Assembly (NCBI GenBank): GCA_029961685.1
Contig: JARWKL010000003.1
Coordinates: forward strand, 17,788,467-17,852,466
Source of the DNA: Aristolochia californica
Lineage: Eukaryota; Streptophyta; Magnoliopsida; Piperales; Aristolochiaceae
Direction of reading: 5' to 3'
DNA: 64,000 bases
Below the pieces are notes generated by a model, which had not been told where the DNA came from, ran no database searches, and was given only the letters and a program-made list of their open reading frames with translations. Position 1 is the first letter of the stretch, and each line of letters begins with the position of its first letter. Made by a program: the position numbers and the translations under genes. Positions 19,674 through 30,816 of the stretch are shown piece by piece.

Positions 19674-20026
19674 TGTTATGGACTCATTAGGGGTTTATTT
19701 GAAATTTCTATTCATTAGGGGTTTATTTGAAATTTCTATTCGGTAAGGGTTTATTTGTAATTTTTTGAATATTAGGGGTTTATTTGTAATTTTTAGAACT
19801 TATGGCCTTTGGCATGTTTTCCCTAACTCCCTATATAAGGGCGTAAGATGAATGAGAAGGTAAGCATTGAATTAATTAGTTGTAATCAGGTCAGATTCTC
19901 CCCTCTGAGGTCTAGGTCGGATTCTCCATTTAAGGTCCAGGGTTGAGCTCCCTTCGGAGGCTCAAAACATCACAACAATCCTCCCTATTCATTGTCTTCA
20001 TCGCGTGTTAGATCTGGGGCGTAATT
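19674..20026 (+). repeat. 3' LTR of PFK/enolase capture element (353 bp)
   Basis: Starts TGTTATGGACTC, ends GGCGTAATT (the final CA of the other copy is TT here). It contains an extra direct repeat of GGGTTTATTTGAAATTTCTA near 19690-19740. TATA-like box at 19831-19841. Few differences from the 5' LTR, suggesting a fairly recent insertion. Confidence 0.9.
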
Positions 20027-20031
20027 GGCCG

Positions 20032-20600
20032 CCATATTTGCAATCAAGTTTCTTGCGACCTCAGGAGTTTTATCCATCATAGCTCATCCACTTGCAACAT
20101 CAATCATGCTCCTATCAGTGGGTAGAATGCCTTCATAGAAATACTAGATAAGAAACTGTTTGCACATAATTTCATGAAATATTCTGAGTATTCATGTAGG
20201 GACTGTCCGTTATGCTGCCTTACACCACAAATTTCTTTTTGAATGTTGGCCACCCTTGAAGTTGGGAAATATTTCTCCAAAAACAGTCTCTTCATCTCAT
20301 CCCATGTAGTAATACTCCTAGAGGGTAGATAATAGAGCCAATCCTTAGCTGAATCCTTCAAAGAAAATGGAAAGGCTTGTAATTTATTTTGGTATTCAGT
20401 CACCCCCATGGATTTCATTCTCGTGCATCCCACATGAAATTCCTTTAGATGCTTGTGAGGATCTTCACCTGTAAGACCTTGATATGTCCTTATTTTAATT
20501 CAAATGTACTTGTAGCATCTAAAGTGGAGAACGATATGCATAAGGATTATTGATTAAAATCAAGGGCTGCAAGCTCTTTCAAAGTTTGATTTCCAGCCAT
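20032..20600 (-). pseudogene. gag N-terminal half of second Athila-like element
   Basis: Starts at ATG 20600 (MAGNQTLKELAALD). 20104-20433 reads FPFSLKDSAKDWLYYLPS, MKRLFLEKYFPTSRVANIQKEI and SLHEYSEYFMKLC, the conserved gag domain. It then continues to 20032 in shifted frame (TPEVARNLIANMAAN), exactly up to the capture-element insertion. Stops are present. Confidence 0.82.
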
Positions 20601-20985
20601 GACTTCCTCTTCCTCTAAATCAGGTTCATTATCAAATTGGGAATCAAGAGCTAGATCTTTCCCTTCAGAATTCCTTCGAGCTTCTCTCCTTAACCTGCTC
20701 AAATTTTTCTCTATTTTTGGATCGCACTACAAATTACCTTGATTAGAAGATTGATTTACAGTCATAAACAATCAATGGAACTCTAATAAAACATGAAAAA
20801 CAAATTAAGAAAAATCTAGAATAACGAAAAAATAAAAATTCTAAAAAACCTAGAAAATAGTGAATTTGGCTTCGGAGTCAGAATTCTACCAAAACCGTAA
20901 CAAGGAAAAACTAACAAATTTTTTTTTCAGAAACTTCAAGAACGAAATAATGATCACAAGAAGCAAAAAAATCAACTAGAATCAC
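20601..20985 (-). other. Untranslated leader of second Athila-like element
   Basis: AT-rich stretch between primer site and gag start; no ORF or structure recognised. Confidence 0.6.
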
Positions 20986-21003
20986 TCCCCAACAATGGTG
21001 CCA
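20986..21003 (-). other. Degenerate primer-binding site (tRNA-Asp type)
   Basis: Minus strand TGGCACCATTGTTGGGGA, two substitutions from the TGGCGCCGTTG type found at 2967-2983. Confidence 0.7.
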
Positions 21004-21008
21004 AAATT

Positions 21009-22240
21009 TGGTGTGTTGTTGTAGGCAACCAAAAATAAAACCTATACTCCAAATAATATATGTAGTAGTGCGAGTAAGGATCGATCCCAGGAAGAGTGAT
21101 TAGTGTACTTTTATGCTCGATGAACAGGGACGGGGTGTTTGAGTATAACAAAAAAAACTTTTAAAAAAACAACTTAGAAACAATTCAAATTAAAAGAATC
21201 AAAATCAATCAAAAGAGAAAACCTTGGTCTAAGTCAACATCCTCCATCGGAATTTCACAACAGATCATCGATGCAAGCATATATCAATTCGCACTTGAGT
21301 ATTCACCGTTGGAACTATCTTCCTATCTCTCCTTTATTAGTTAATTAGAAAACAAGTGATCCAATTAACCTAACTACTAAACAACCCAAGACAAGGTCTA
21401 AAGGTTTAATCTATCAACAACCTTAAGAATTTGAGAGATCGATGAAGCTAAATAATACAAACACAAGTGGCTGTATTTAATTTAGTCCAGTGTTCTTCTC
21501 AAGATCTAATAATTTCTGAAGCGACAAATCATCAAATATCGATTGCTTCACAGGTTAGAGGAATCAAACAATTACAAATTTGATATCTAACCTAGCTGTA
21601 GATTGCAATGAGTAATAAACTAGTAGGCCTCCGAGTGATTAAACAAGACAATCATGAAAGAAAGTTATAGAAAACATAAATTGAACGATGAAAACAAATC
21701 AGATCTCATAGTTGTATTGATTCCGATGGCTTCAATTTCCTTTGACCAAGTCTGGAAGTTTAGCCACGCATGGCCATGAAGAAAGCTGAGGGAAAAACTA
21801 GAGAAAAGAGGGTGAAAAGCTGGAGAAGTGACCAAGAGGGGGTGTCCTCCTGAACTCTACTTGTGCCTCCTTTTTATTCCCCTTCATTCTCCCGGTTTAG
21901 GGTTTTTCTTTTCAAGCATCCAGCTTGGGTCACAGTGCACATGCAGCGACTTCAAGCCCATTTCGACCTGAAGGCAGCTAGTATCTCTCAAAATTCAACA
22001 CATAAAATTTGTAGAACATTTTCTTGGCATTCCATATCATCTTTAATCCTCTCCATAAGAGCTCCAATGAGAGAGTTATTCCGAGATGATGAATCAATGT
22101 TGAAACTGTCCAGAACCACCCAATTAACTTCAATTTACACTTAACACCTCCATTTGCATCCTAAATCAAAATATAAGAATAATGAGTATATTTTTATCAC
22201 CAAATAATTATAAAATCCTAAGCATTAAGGGATAAAATCA
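21009..22240 (-). repeat. 5' LTR of second Athila-like element (about 1232 bp)
   Basis: Minus strand starts TGATTTTATCCCTTAATG at 22240 and ends ACACACCA at 21009. The inner end has GCGAGTAAGGATCGATCCCAG, the family-typical motif. The 22240 edge is supported because LINE endonuclease sequence begins immediately after it. Confidence 0.75.
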
Positions 22241-22562
22241 TCTTCCCTGGCCCCTTGCTGGAGATTTCAACGCCACTCACTTTTGCTCATAAAACCCCCT
22301 CAAGAAAAATTACCTACCCCATGTGTGCCTTTCCTGACCTTGTCAGAAGCCTTGACTTCTCTGAAATTCCCATGTCCAGAAAAGATTTTTCTTGGTCGTA
22401 AGATCAGCGCCCACCTCCCTCCCATTCTATCCTAGCTAGACAAATTCCTTGCCAGCCCTTAATGGCTCCAAATCTATGGAAATACTTCTAGACAAGTTCT
22501 CAGCCAGGCCTACTATGACCATTGGCCGATACAGTTAAATACAAACCCTCTGACCTAGGGTT
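22241..22562 (+). pseudogene. LINE (L1-type) endonuclease C-terminal part
   Basis: Across frames it reads AFPDLVRSLDFSEIPMS, then the SRLD-like and LADTV/SDHWPI-like positions, the C-terminal part of the apurinic-type endonuclease that nicks DNA for LINE insertion. It is cut on the left by the Athila LTR and on the right by a solo LTR, and continues at 23005. Confidence 0.6.
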
Positions 22563-23004
22563 TTTTGAATGTATAGAAAATAGAAATACTTCATTGACTT
22601 CATTAACTTATTATAATCAGGGTACATGAACCTCTATTTATAATAGAGGAAGGTAATAGAGTCCAATTACAATAAAACTACCTTTGTCGCAATCACACCC
22701 AAACTCTAACACTTAAAGATAAGTCCTAGCATAATTAAATAACTCAATATAGATAAAAGACAAACATAACTCAAACTAGAACTCTTTTAGGATGTGACCA
22801 TAAGATAGAGATGCCTTTGTGAGTCCTTCTTGATCTTCCAACTTATGTGATAATGATGTCAGTTTGTGGTAATCATGGTAGGTTCTACTTCTTATGTTGT
22901 TAGACCCATCTTGTGGGCCTTCCTTGGTCATGTGGACCATCTTATAATAATCTTAGATATGTGGGCCTTCCTTGGTCATCTGGCTTTGGGTCTATCTTCC
23001 AACA
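22563..23004 (-). mobile_element. Solo LTR (Ty1/copia-like family with TGTTGGAAGAT start)
   Basis: On the minus strand begins TGTTGGAAGATAGACC and ends near TTCAAAA; 442 bp. Perfect target duplication GGGTT at 22558-22562 and 23005-23009. Same family as 42986-43434 and the LTRs of the element at 44975-53638. It sits inside the LINE. Confidence 0.9.
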
Positions 23005-24980
23005 GGGTTGATCCCCCATTCACTTTGAGAATTCTTGGCTGCATGATAGCAGTTTCATTGCTAATCTTGCCTGTTGGTGGCAAGAAATTCCTTGCAACTC
23101 CAACCCAAGATGGTCTCTTCCAAAAAAACTAAAAGCTTTGAAGTCCAAGATTCACAATTGGTCCCTCAACTATTGTGATTATGTTGCTCATTGGAAATAT
23201 TTTGTTCACTGTCGGAACATGGTGTATGATCTCTTGGAGGAGCAAAGGTCTCTCTCTTTACCTGAATCAATTCTTCGTAATAAGTTAAATCAATATCACT
23301 ATGCTTTATTACTTAATGAAACTACTCATTGGAGGTAGTGGGCCAAATTCCACTGGCCAACTAACTGATATTGGAATACAAAATTCTTCCATGTCGTCGC
23401 CTCAACAAGATGGAGAGTTAATCGTATCACCTCCCTCAACTATGCAGGTAAGGTGATTATGGATAGTCTCTCTATTTCTCACATTCTTGTTAAGTATTTT
23501 ATAGATCTCTACACTAAGGAATCTTTCAATCGAAGAATCTTTCACCAATTCCAGTTTTGTCGTATTACTATTGTGGATGCCAATTGTCTAGACCAATCCT
23601 TCACTACTGCGAAAATCAACTCACCTGCACTCAGAATGCCTAAGGACTGGGCCCCTGCCCAGACGGATACAATGGGGAGTTCTATAAGTGCTGCTAGAAA
23701 ATCATTCGGAAGGATGTACATGCTTTTGCCAATACCTTTCATGAGTGCGAAACCATGCACTGAGCCATCATTGTGTCCTCATTGTGTTAATCCCAAAGAA
23801 AATAAACTTGGTTCAACCCCAAGATTTCAAAACTATTAGCCTCGCCACCAGTTCATACAAAATCATTGCTTGTATCTATGCAAACCATTTTCGTACCACC
23901 CCTTTAAATAATAAACCCTTGCCAAAGTGCTTTCATAAAAGGTCAAAATCTCCTAGACTCAGCATTGGCTGCTCATGAGTTAATAGATTCCTTCAAAAGG
24001 TCCAATCTTCCTAGAGTATTCATCAAGCTTGATTTTGAAAAGGTTTTTGACCGTGTCAATTGGAAGCTACTTGATCATATCTATGACCAAATGGGGTTTG
24101 GCTGTCATTGACACTTTTGAACGCGATGTTGCATCTCAAATGCCTCCTTCCTCCTAGTCAATAGGAAATCATGCAGCCATTTTAGGAGTAAGAGAAGAAT
24201 CTGATAGGGAGACCAACTTTCTCCCTTTCTCTTAATCCTCGTTGAAGAATACTCGTCCTCCATGGTTCATTGTGCCAAAAACTCTGGTTGGCTCAACGTC
24301 ATATCTTCAGATCCCGCATAGGACATTGTTCTCTTGCAATATGAGGATGACACCACTTTCTTCAGAGAAGGTTTGTTGGAACAAGTAATGCACATTAAAG
24401 CCCATCTCAACTTTTTTTAACTCTCCATTGGGAAAAAACTGAGTTGGGGCAAAATCCTCCATTTCCGGATTTAATGTAGACCAAAATGTGGCAAAAAGTG
24501 AGCTGGTCAAAATCCTCCATTTCCGGATTCAATGTATACCAGAATGTTTTGAACACAATGGCTGAGAATCTAGGTAGCAAAATCACCAATCTTCCAAGAA
24601 CCTATTAGGCTTTTTCCCTTTGTCTCCTAGTATGCCTTCCAAAAGCAATTGGCACGCGGTGATTGACCATTTGGAGGGGAGTTTAGCCACTTGGCAGGGA
24701 AAATTTCTCTTGAAATTTGGTAAGCTCACTCTCATAAAATCTTGCCTGCATGGAGTCCCCAATTACTATTTCTCCCTTTTCCATTGCCCCGCTGCAACTA
24801 CTAACCATCTTGAAAGACTCAAAATAATATTTCTGTGGGGTGGGCACAATGGGGAGAGAAAGTACTGCCTAGTTAAGTGGGCTGATGTGTGTCAACCTTC
24901 TCATCTTGGTGGTCTTGGGGTTCGTAACATTGCCAAGGCCAACTCCACCTATCTTCTGAAATGGATCTAGAGATTCAACT
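23005..24980 (+). pseudogene. LINE reverse transcriptase, broken
   Basis: 23100-23340 reads LKSKIHNWSLNYCDYVA and the HWR/WAKFHWP region. 23745-23978 reads LIPKKINLVQPQDFKTISL. Near 24025-24065 it reads FIKLDFEKVFDRVNW. The active-site box at about 24335-24356 reads QYEDDTTFF (family usually YADDT). 24620-24970 is the C-terminal RT region (LEGSLATWQGKFLLKFGK, LTLIKSCLHGVPNYYFSLF, VCQPSHLGGLGVRN). Multiple frameshifts and stops. This type of RT copies LINE RNA at the nicked target. Confidence 0.85.
24436..24552 (+). repeat. 58-bp tandem duplication within LINE
   Basis: AAAATCCTCCATTTCCGGAT occurs at 24451 and 24509 with similar flanks; two imperfect units. Confidence 0.8.
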
Positions 24981-24991
24981 CATCCCCAGAC

Positions 24992-25700
24992 TTGATTTGG
25001 AAGGCCGTTGTTGCTGCCAAAGAAAATATTCAGAATCGGTTGTGGACTGAAGGAGGCCGATGTTACTGCATGTCCCTTGTTTGGAGGAAAATTGTCCTCC
25101 TGCTATCTACCTTCAGAAAGGTAGTCAAATGTTACCCCGATAATGGGTGTCTAACAAAACTCTGGTCTGACTTGTGTTTGGGATACAAAACCTTAGACAA
25201 AATATTTGGTCCTATCCATAATCTAACCACAAACAATAGCGCCTCTATCACGGACTTATGGTCTGGACTTGGCAGTTTGAACCTCAATCTTCGTAGAGCC
25301 CTTACCGATTCAGAAGCATTATTGGCCTCTAGTCTCCTCATTTCCCTATATAGATTAAAATTCAAGAGCACATATTGGAAACCTTCATTTAGACTCCTTG
25401 CCCTAAAAGAGTATTCTCCACAGCCTCGGCTTACAACCATCTCAATAACAACCCCGTACCACACACAAACACTCCCCTCTCCTCCCTACGACACTGGCTT
25501 TGTCCTTACTAGATCCTCCTAGTGTAAAATATTTTATTCAGTGTGTTTGTAGACGCAAAATCCTCACCTCTTACTGCCTCATTAGGCGGGTCACTCCCGT
25601 TCAGGACCCATCCTCTCCTTTTTGCCAAAACTCCCCTAAAACTGCCAAGGATGCCCTCCTTTATTGTCAATTCCCCCAAGCCATTTAGGTTAGCCTCCTG
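24992..25700 (+). pseudogene. LINE C-terminal region with zinc-binding (zf-RVT type) domain
   Basis: 24992-25522 continues the LINE (SLVWRKIVLLLSTF, PDNGCLTKLWSDLC, KSTYWKPSFR). 25500-25688 reads KYFIQCVCRRKILTSYCLI, then CQNSPKTAKDALLYCQFP, the Cys/His pattern of the plant LINE zinc-binding domain. 25701-25790 is probably LINE 3' end; I see no clear poly(A) tail. Confidence 0.7.
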
Positions 25701-25790
25701 TTTATAATTGGAATTCAATAGTGAATCCCACAAATTTTATCATCCATGATTCTCTCTGGTATCATAGCATTTATTTTTAGGACTCCATGG

Positions 25791-25958
25791 ATTAGCTCAT
25801 GGAGATAGAAGAAGCGACACCCATTTGGAGAAAACATGAGGAAGAAAAGGGTTATCTTTTATTTTTTGAGAAAAGTTATCGAATGATAAAAACTCTGAAA
25901 GAACTTATCTTTTCTTCCTTTTCTTTTCCATATTTTCTTTCTCCATCTGAATCATTGC
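25791..25958. other. No gene seen
   Basis: Short AT-rich stretch between the LINE remnant and the copia LTR; a 79-codon frame here has no recognisable feature. Confidence 0.5.
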
Positions 25959-26597
25959 TGTTACAATGTGGGACCCACCATGGTGCTCGAGCTGGTGGGA
26001 CCCACCATAAGGACGTAGGTCATCAAGAAGAGTCCTAGAGGATGTGGGACACCAAGAAGAGTCCTCTCCCAAAGCAATTATGAGTTAAGGAATCAAGAAG
26101 CACAAGCTGAATTGATTTAGAAGACTTGAAGATCAAGTGAGACCCACAAAGATCTCACGAGCTGGCACTCTTATCAAGGTACGCTGGGAGATCATGAGGG
26201 GCCCACAAGGATAAGGCTACGAGCTGGCTTATCCATTCCCCTCATGTGAATAATGAAGGACTCCTAGTTCTACTCAAGTTGGTGTTCTAGTTGTTTAGTT
26301 TAAATAGACTTACGTATATTGAAGAGTTAGAGTTGGAATGTATTTAGGATTGAATGATAAGTTGTATAAGGACTCTACCTCCTCCTATACTATAAAGAGT
26401 GGTCTTGTAAGTCAAAATTAATCAAGTCACACATTCAATCCTGAGTTGGTTCTCTCTCTCCCTCTCCTTACTTGGCCCACCCACTCTTCTTCTTTTATTT
26501 TATTCTCTTCTCTACCGAGAGCTTTCCTCCCCTTTTCTCTGTTTTCTTTCTTCTTTCTCTTGTTCGTGATCATGGAAAATGGATCCTAAATTCAACA
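25959..26597 (+). repeat. 5' LTR of Ty1/copia element (639 bp)
   Basis: Starts TGTTACAATGTGGGACCC, ends CTAAATTCAACA. A TATA-like ACTATAAAGAG near 26389. Closely matches 30817-31446. Confidence 0.92.
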
Positions 26598-26612
26598 TGG
26601 TATCATATCAAC
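26598..26612 (+). other. Primer-binding site, degenerate initiator Met type
   Basis: TGGTATCATATCAAC directly after the LTR; family copies at 44231 and 62404 read TGGTATCAGAGCA. The next 500 bp are untranslated leader without recognised features. Confidence 0.75.
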
Positions 26613-27082
26613 ATATTTAGGATCCCTCGACAAAGGAATGCTCTAGAGAAGTGATGATCAACACCACTCAAAGAAGTCTCTTGTATGAAGGAAGAACACT
26701 AGCAGAGAGATAAGTGTTCAAAATTTTTTTTTTTATGCTACTGGTTCTCGTTTTTAGATGATGATTCAAGGATGAATATTTGAATGCTTGCATCTTATTA
26801 TGTTATGAATATGCATGCCCCTCTATCTAGAAGGAGCTATCAAAACAGTTTTATTGGTTTGGAAATTTTGTTTACCGAGACCAGTCCATACTCAGATTAT
26901 TGAATTTTTTTTTTTGTGGGATAAGATTTCCTTCATAATATAATATTTCTATTGAGTCTCTGATAGTGATTTTCTAGAAAAAAAAATATTTAGCATTGAT
27001 GCTATATTTACATATACCGAGTTGATTGAAGAAGTGCTACTAGGTGATATTATTTGAAGTTTTTTGAAGAAGAAGACTTATC

Positions 27083-27644
27083 ATGGCTTATGAGAATATG
27101 AATATCAAAGGTGATACTGAAAATCACCACCATACCCTTACATGGGGTATCAAATTTTATGAGTTGGTCCACCTCGGTTAGGAGGTTTCTCATAACCAAA
27201 GACCTACTTGGTCACCTCACTACCCGAGGACCACCTATTGATGAAGATGATATTTTTTATATGAAATGGCTGATAAATAGCATGGAAGAACATGTCTCTA
27301 GTAAGGTTATTCATCTATAAACTGCTAACCATATTTGGGAGACAAGTACTAAACTATATTCATGCCCTGATACACTGCATAGACCCTACAGTGCTGGCAG
27401 ATCAGATGATATTAAATGCACACATTGTAAATTTCAGGGCCACACTATAGACCAGTTCCGTTATAGGGCATGTACTTACTGTGGTAGATATGGCCACTAT
27501 AAAGAATTATGCTATAAGGCTAATGACAAGTCAGAATCAACAAGGGCTAATCAATCCCTCATAAGTGATGCGCAAGCAAACCATCCCCCAACACTAGCTG
27601 GACAAAAAATTATTACTGATGAAGAGTATGAATTATTTCAGAAA
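27083..27644 (+). pseudogene. gag of Ty1/copia element with internal deletion
   Basis: 27111-27318 reads TTIPLHGVSNFMSWSTSVRR, LITKDLLGHLTTRGPP and WLINSMEEHVSS, the copia UBN2-type gag start. A stop follows at 27318. The middle of gag, present in the related element at 53800-54000 (REELVIAICLENIKPYLEVA), is missing here: sequence jumps to two zinc knuckles (CTHCKFQGHTIDQ and CTYCGRYGHYKELCYKA) at about 27415-27520. A frameshift lies close to the start. Confidence 0.85.
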
Positions 27645-28853
27645 ATGAAGACCATGCTAGGGTCTTCTCCTAGCCCCTCTGCCACTACTGCTGCCAGTAC
27701 TACTTCAGGTATGCTATCTGCCTCATCTTCATCTTGGATAATTGATTCAGGAGCCTTCGAGCATCTTACAAGTAACAAAACTTTATTACATTCGTTATCT
27801 CCGAGTCTTCCACACAAGTTTGTTACCATAGCTGATGGTTCTCAAACCAAAGTCCAAGGAAAAGGTTCCACTTCTGTCACCCCATCACTTCCGCTCAATG
27901 ATATTCTTTTTGTTCCTTCCTTTCCTTTAAACTTGCTGTCTATGAGTCAGCTTACAAAATATTTTAATTGTTCAGCTACCTTCTCACCTACTTCATATGT
28001 TTTTCTGGATCTTATAACGAAGCAGGTGATTGGTGGAGGCCATGAACAAGGGGGACTCTACTACTCGGACGTGCCAAAGGTCAATATGGTGTCTACTACT
28101 GAGATTGAGACACGATTATGGCACAATCGGTTGGGATGTCCTTCCATAAAATCTCTTTATCATATGTTTCCATCTCTTAAGATAAGGTCAGAATTCAGTT
28201 GTGAGGTGTATCAATTAAGTAAACATCAAAGGAGTACAAACTCTCCTCGTCCAGAAGTGAAAAGTAACATTCCTTTTTCATTGATTCATACTGATGTTTG
28301 GGGACCTTTAAGTGTCTCTAATATTTCTCAAGCCAAATATTTTATCACTTTTATTGATGATTTCACTCACACAACTTGGTTGTTTATTTTTAAAGAGCGT
28401 TCTGATGTACCATCTATTTCTAAATCTTTTTATGTGATGGTACTCATACAATTTGGTCAGAAGATAACAATCCTCCAGTCTGATAATGCCAAAGAGTATA
28501 TCTCAAAAGACCTTGACTCCTTTTGTCAAGAGAATGGCATTATCCATCAGACATCATGTGCCTACACTCCTCAACAAAATGGTGTAGCCGAACAGAAAAA
28601 TCATCATATTCTTGAGGTAGCTCGAGGTCTATTATATGCCATGAAATTTCCATATTTTTATTGGCCCCATGTTTTCCTTACATCATGTTTTGTTATAAAT
28701 TGTCTACCATCTACTGTTCTTAGGAATAAATCCCCCTACTCTAAACTATTACCACATGATGATCCGTTTGCATTACCATTGAAAATCTTCGGTTGTCAAT
28801 GTTTTGTTCATAATACTTTACCTAGACACAACAAACTTGACCTAAATTTATAA
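27645..28853 (+). CDS. Protease-integrase part of Ty1/copia pol (402 codons open)
   Basis: Protease active site WIIDSGAFEHLTSN, then HNRLGCPSIKSL and CEVYQLSKHQRS. The latter are the integrase zinc-finger positions, where the family has LGHPS and CxxC; here one His is Cys and one Cys is Tyr. The core follows: SLIHTDVWGP, FITFIDDFTHTTWLF, LQSDNAKEYIS and TPQQNGVAEQKN supply the D, D and E residues. The frame stops at 28851 with the C-terminal part in other frames. Long but inactive as a whole because gag and RT are broken. Confidence 0.88.
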   Translation: MKTMLGSSPSPSATTAASTTSGMLSASSSSWIIDSGAFEHLTSNKTLLHSLSPSLPHKFVTIADGSQTKVQGKGSTSVTPSLPLNDILFVPSFPLNLLSMSQLTKYFNCSATFSPTSYVFLDLITKQVIGGGHEQGGLYYSDVPKVNMVSTTEIETRLWHNRLGCPSIKSLYHMFPSLKIRSEFSCEVYQLSKHQRSTNSPRPEVKSNIPFSLIHTDVWGPLSVSNISQAKYFITFIDDFTHTTWLFIFKERSDVPSISKSFYVMVLIQFGQKITILQSDNAKEYISKDLDSFCQENGIIHQTSCAYTPQQNGVAEQKNHHILEVARGLLYAMKFPYFYWPHVFLTSCFVINCLPSTVLRNKSPYSKLLPHDDPFALPLKIFGCQCFVHNTLPRHNKLDLNL

Positions 28854-30387
28854 AGTATATCTTGTTGGGATACTCTCACACAAAAAATGGTTATGTTTGT
28901 ATAGTCCCTCTTTGTAACGTTTATTTGTGTCCAAGGATGTAACATTCTTTGATGACTCCTCATATTATTCTGATAGCGCTCCACCTGGTATGTCATCAGT
29001 ACCAAGTTCTCCTCAACTGGTTGTGCCTCGTGATACAAAGATTGTTCAGCCCCAAGAGACAATGGCCGATACCACACCTGCCAAGTTGTCGGATCCTCCA
29101 GAGGTAAGTCCTTCATCACCAGTCATTTTTGGTCCTGAATTTGATACTCGTCCTATTGCTATAAGAAAAGAACCTCATTCATGCACTCAACCTTTTACTT
29201 CTCATCCTATCTCAAAATTTGTGTCTCATCATCGTCTCTCACCTTTATGTTGTTAGTTTCTTTCTTCTATCTCCTCCATATCTGTTCCACTGTCATATCA
29301 GAAGGCTCTTCAACATCTAGGGTGGAAGGCAGCAATGGATGAAGAAATGAAGGCACTCAATGATAATCATACATGGTCACTGGTTCATCTACCTACAGAT
29401 AAAAAACCCGTTGGTTGCAAGTGGGTTTATACAGTAAAACATAATCCAGATGGGACTATTGCATGACTGAAGTTTCTACTGGTTGCAAAAGGATACACTC
29501 AATGCTATGGCATTGATTATGATGAGACATTCTCTCCAGTGGAAAAAAAGACCATGGTATGTATATTATTATCCTTGGCAGCTAATTCATCATGGTCAAT
29601 ATATCAACTGGATTTAAAAAATGCATTTCTCAATGGTGATATCAAAGAAGAGATTTTTATGCAACAACCACCTGGATATGTGGCTCAGGGGGAGTCCGTA
29701 TGTCGTCTTAAAAAATCTATATATGGACTAAAGCAATCCCCATGGGCATGGTTTGAGAGATTTAGTCAAGCCATCATATGGGCAGGTTTTGCCAGATGAT
29801 CTGCAGACCACTCAGTATTAATTGAGAACACAACAAGAGGTAAGGTGATTCTAGCTATTTATGTTGATGATATTATTTTAGCTGGGAGTGATACTGAGGG
29901 CATTCAGAAAATAAAAGAGAGAATATGTGCTGAATTCAACACAAAGGATCTTGGATTATTGAAATACTTTTTGGGTATTGAGGTCTTACAATCCAAACAT
30001 GGGATTATTCTTTCCCAAAGAAATTATGCCCTTGTTCTACTAGGAAAAGCAGGTATGATGGGATGCAAACCGGTAGACACTCCTATGGATGCAAATACAA
30101 AATTATGTGGAGGCATGGGAGAAGATGTCGATATTGGAAAATATCAAAGTTTAGTAGGATGACTTATTTATCTATGTGTAAAGAGGCCAGACATTTCATA
30201 TGCAGTAAGTGTGGTAAGTCAATATATGCACAAGCCACAACTTAGTCATTGGCAAACACTTGAGAGGATACTACGTTATTTTAAAGGGGCTCCTGGAAGG
30301 GGGCTCCTCTATAAAAACCATGGTTATTTCAACATTGAGGGATTCGCAGATGCAAACTGGGCTGGATCCCCAGATGATAGACTTCTG
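28854..30387 (+). pseudogene. Reverse transcriptase of Ty1/copia element
   Basis: After the integrase tail (28854-29270, several frames), RT reads KPVGCKWVYTVKHNPDGTIA, stop, LVAKGYTQ, IYQLDLKNAFLNGDIKEEIF, SIYGLKQSPWAWFERF, and the catalytic box LAIYVDDIILAGSDTEG, intact. In-frame stops are TGA at 29464-29466, 29797-29799 and 30160-30162; the first and last stand where the family has Arg (CGA to TGA changes). Confidence 0.88.
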
Positions 30388-30809
30388 GTTTTTGCACTAT
30401 GGTTGGAGGAAATCTGGTTACATGGAAAAGCAAAAAACAAAATGTAGTAGCACGGTCAAGTGCAAAAGCAGAATATAGAGCCATGGCACACGCTGTAAGT
30501 GAACTCTTATGGATAAGGTCTCTTCTCACTGAATTGGGATTTTATAAAGAAGCTCCAATGGATCTATACTGTGATAATCAAACAACACTACATATTGCAT
30601 CTAATCCAGTCTTCCATGAGAGGACAAAGCACATTGAGGTAGATTGCCACTTTATACGAGAAAAATTCCAAGCTAGTCTCTTATCCCTGAAGCACATCTC
30701 ATCACAAAATCAAGTTGCAGACATCCTCACCAATCCAGTCACTCACAAGATTATTTCTACCATATGCAGCAAGCTGAGCGTTTATGATGTCTCCTCACCC
30801 CCAGATTGA
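30211..30809 (+). pseudogene. RNase H of Ty1/copia element
   Basis: IEGFADANWAGSPDDR ends one frame; a shift near 30390 leads to TWKSKKQNVVARSSAKAEYR, DLYCDNQTTLHIASNPVFHE, RTKHIEVDCHFIREKF and NQVADILTNPVT. The metal-binding D, E, D positions (ADANW, AEYRA, YCDNQ) are present. The frame ends at 30809, just before the PPT. Confidence 0.88.
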
Positions 30810-30816
30810 GGGGGAG
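30801..30816 (+). other. Polypurine tract of Ty1/copia element
   Basis: CAGATTGAGGGGGAG adjacent to the 3' LTR start TGTTAC. Confidence 0.8.

Larger units (their letters stand above)
15967..20026 (+). mobile_element. Non-autonomous LTR retrotransposon carrying captured AIG1, PFK and enolase fragments
   Basis: LTRs at 15967-16289 (323 bp) and 19674-20026 (353 bp, with an extra about 27-bp duplication) share almost all positions. They are flanked by GGTCG (15962-15966) and GGCCG (20027-20031), a 4-of-5 target duplication. An initiator-Met primer site follows the 5' LTR. A PPT (AGGAGGGGAGTAA) and the final chromovirus pol codons ELEDKL precede the 3' LTR. No gag, protease, RT or integrase is present; instead the interior holds host-derived coding sequence. 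It would have to be moved in trans, most likely by the chromoviruses whose LTR U5 segment it shares. Confidence 0.93.
14683..22240 (-). mobile_element. Second Athila/Tat-type element, 3' part lost, gag split by capture element
   Basis: Minus-strand order is LTR (21009-22240), primer site, gag (from 20600), the insertion 15967-20026, remaining gag, then protease, cut off at 14683 by the TRIM. The gag reading frame rejoins across the insertion at the GGCCG/GGTCG duplication, which confirms that the two halves are one gene. The element itself lies in the endonuclease part of the LINE that begins at 22241. Confidence 0.85.
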
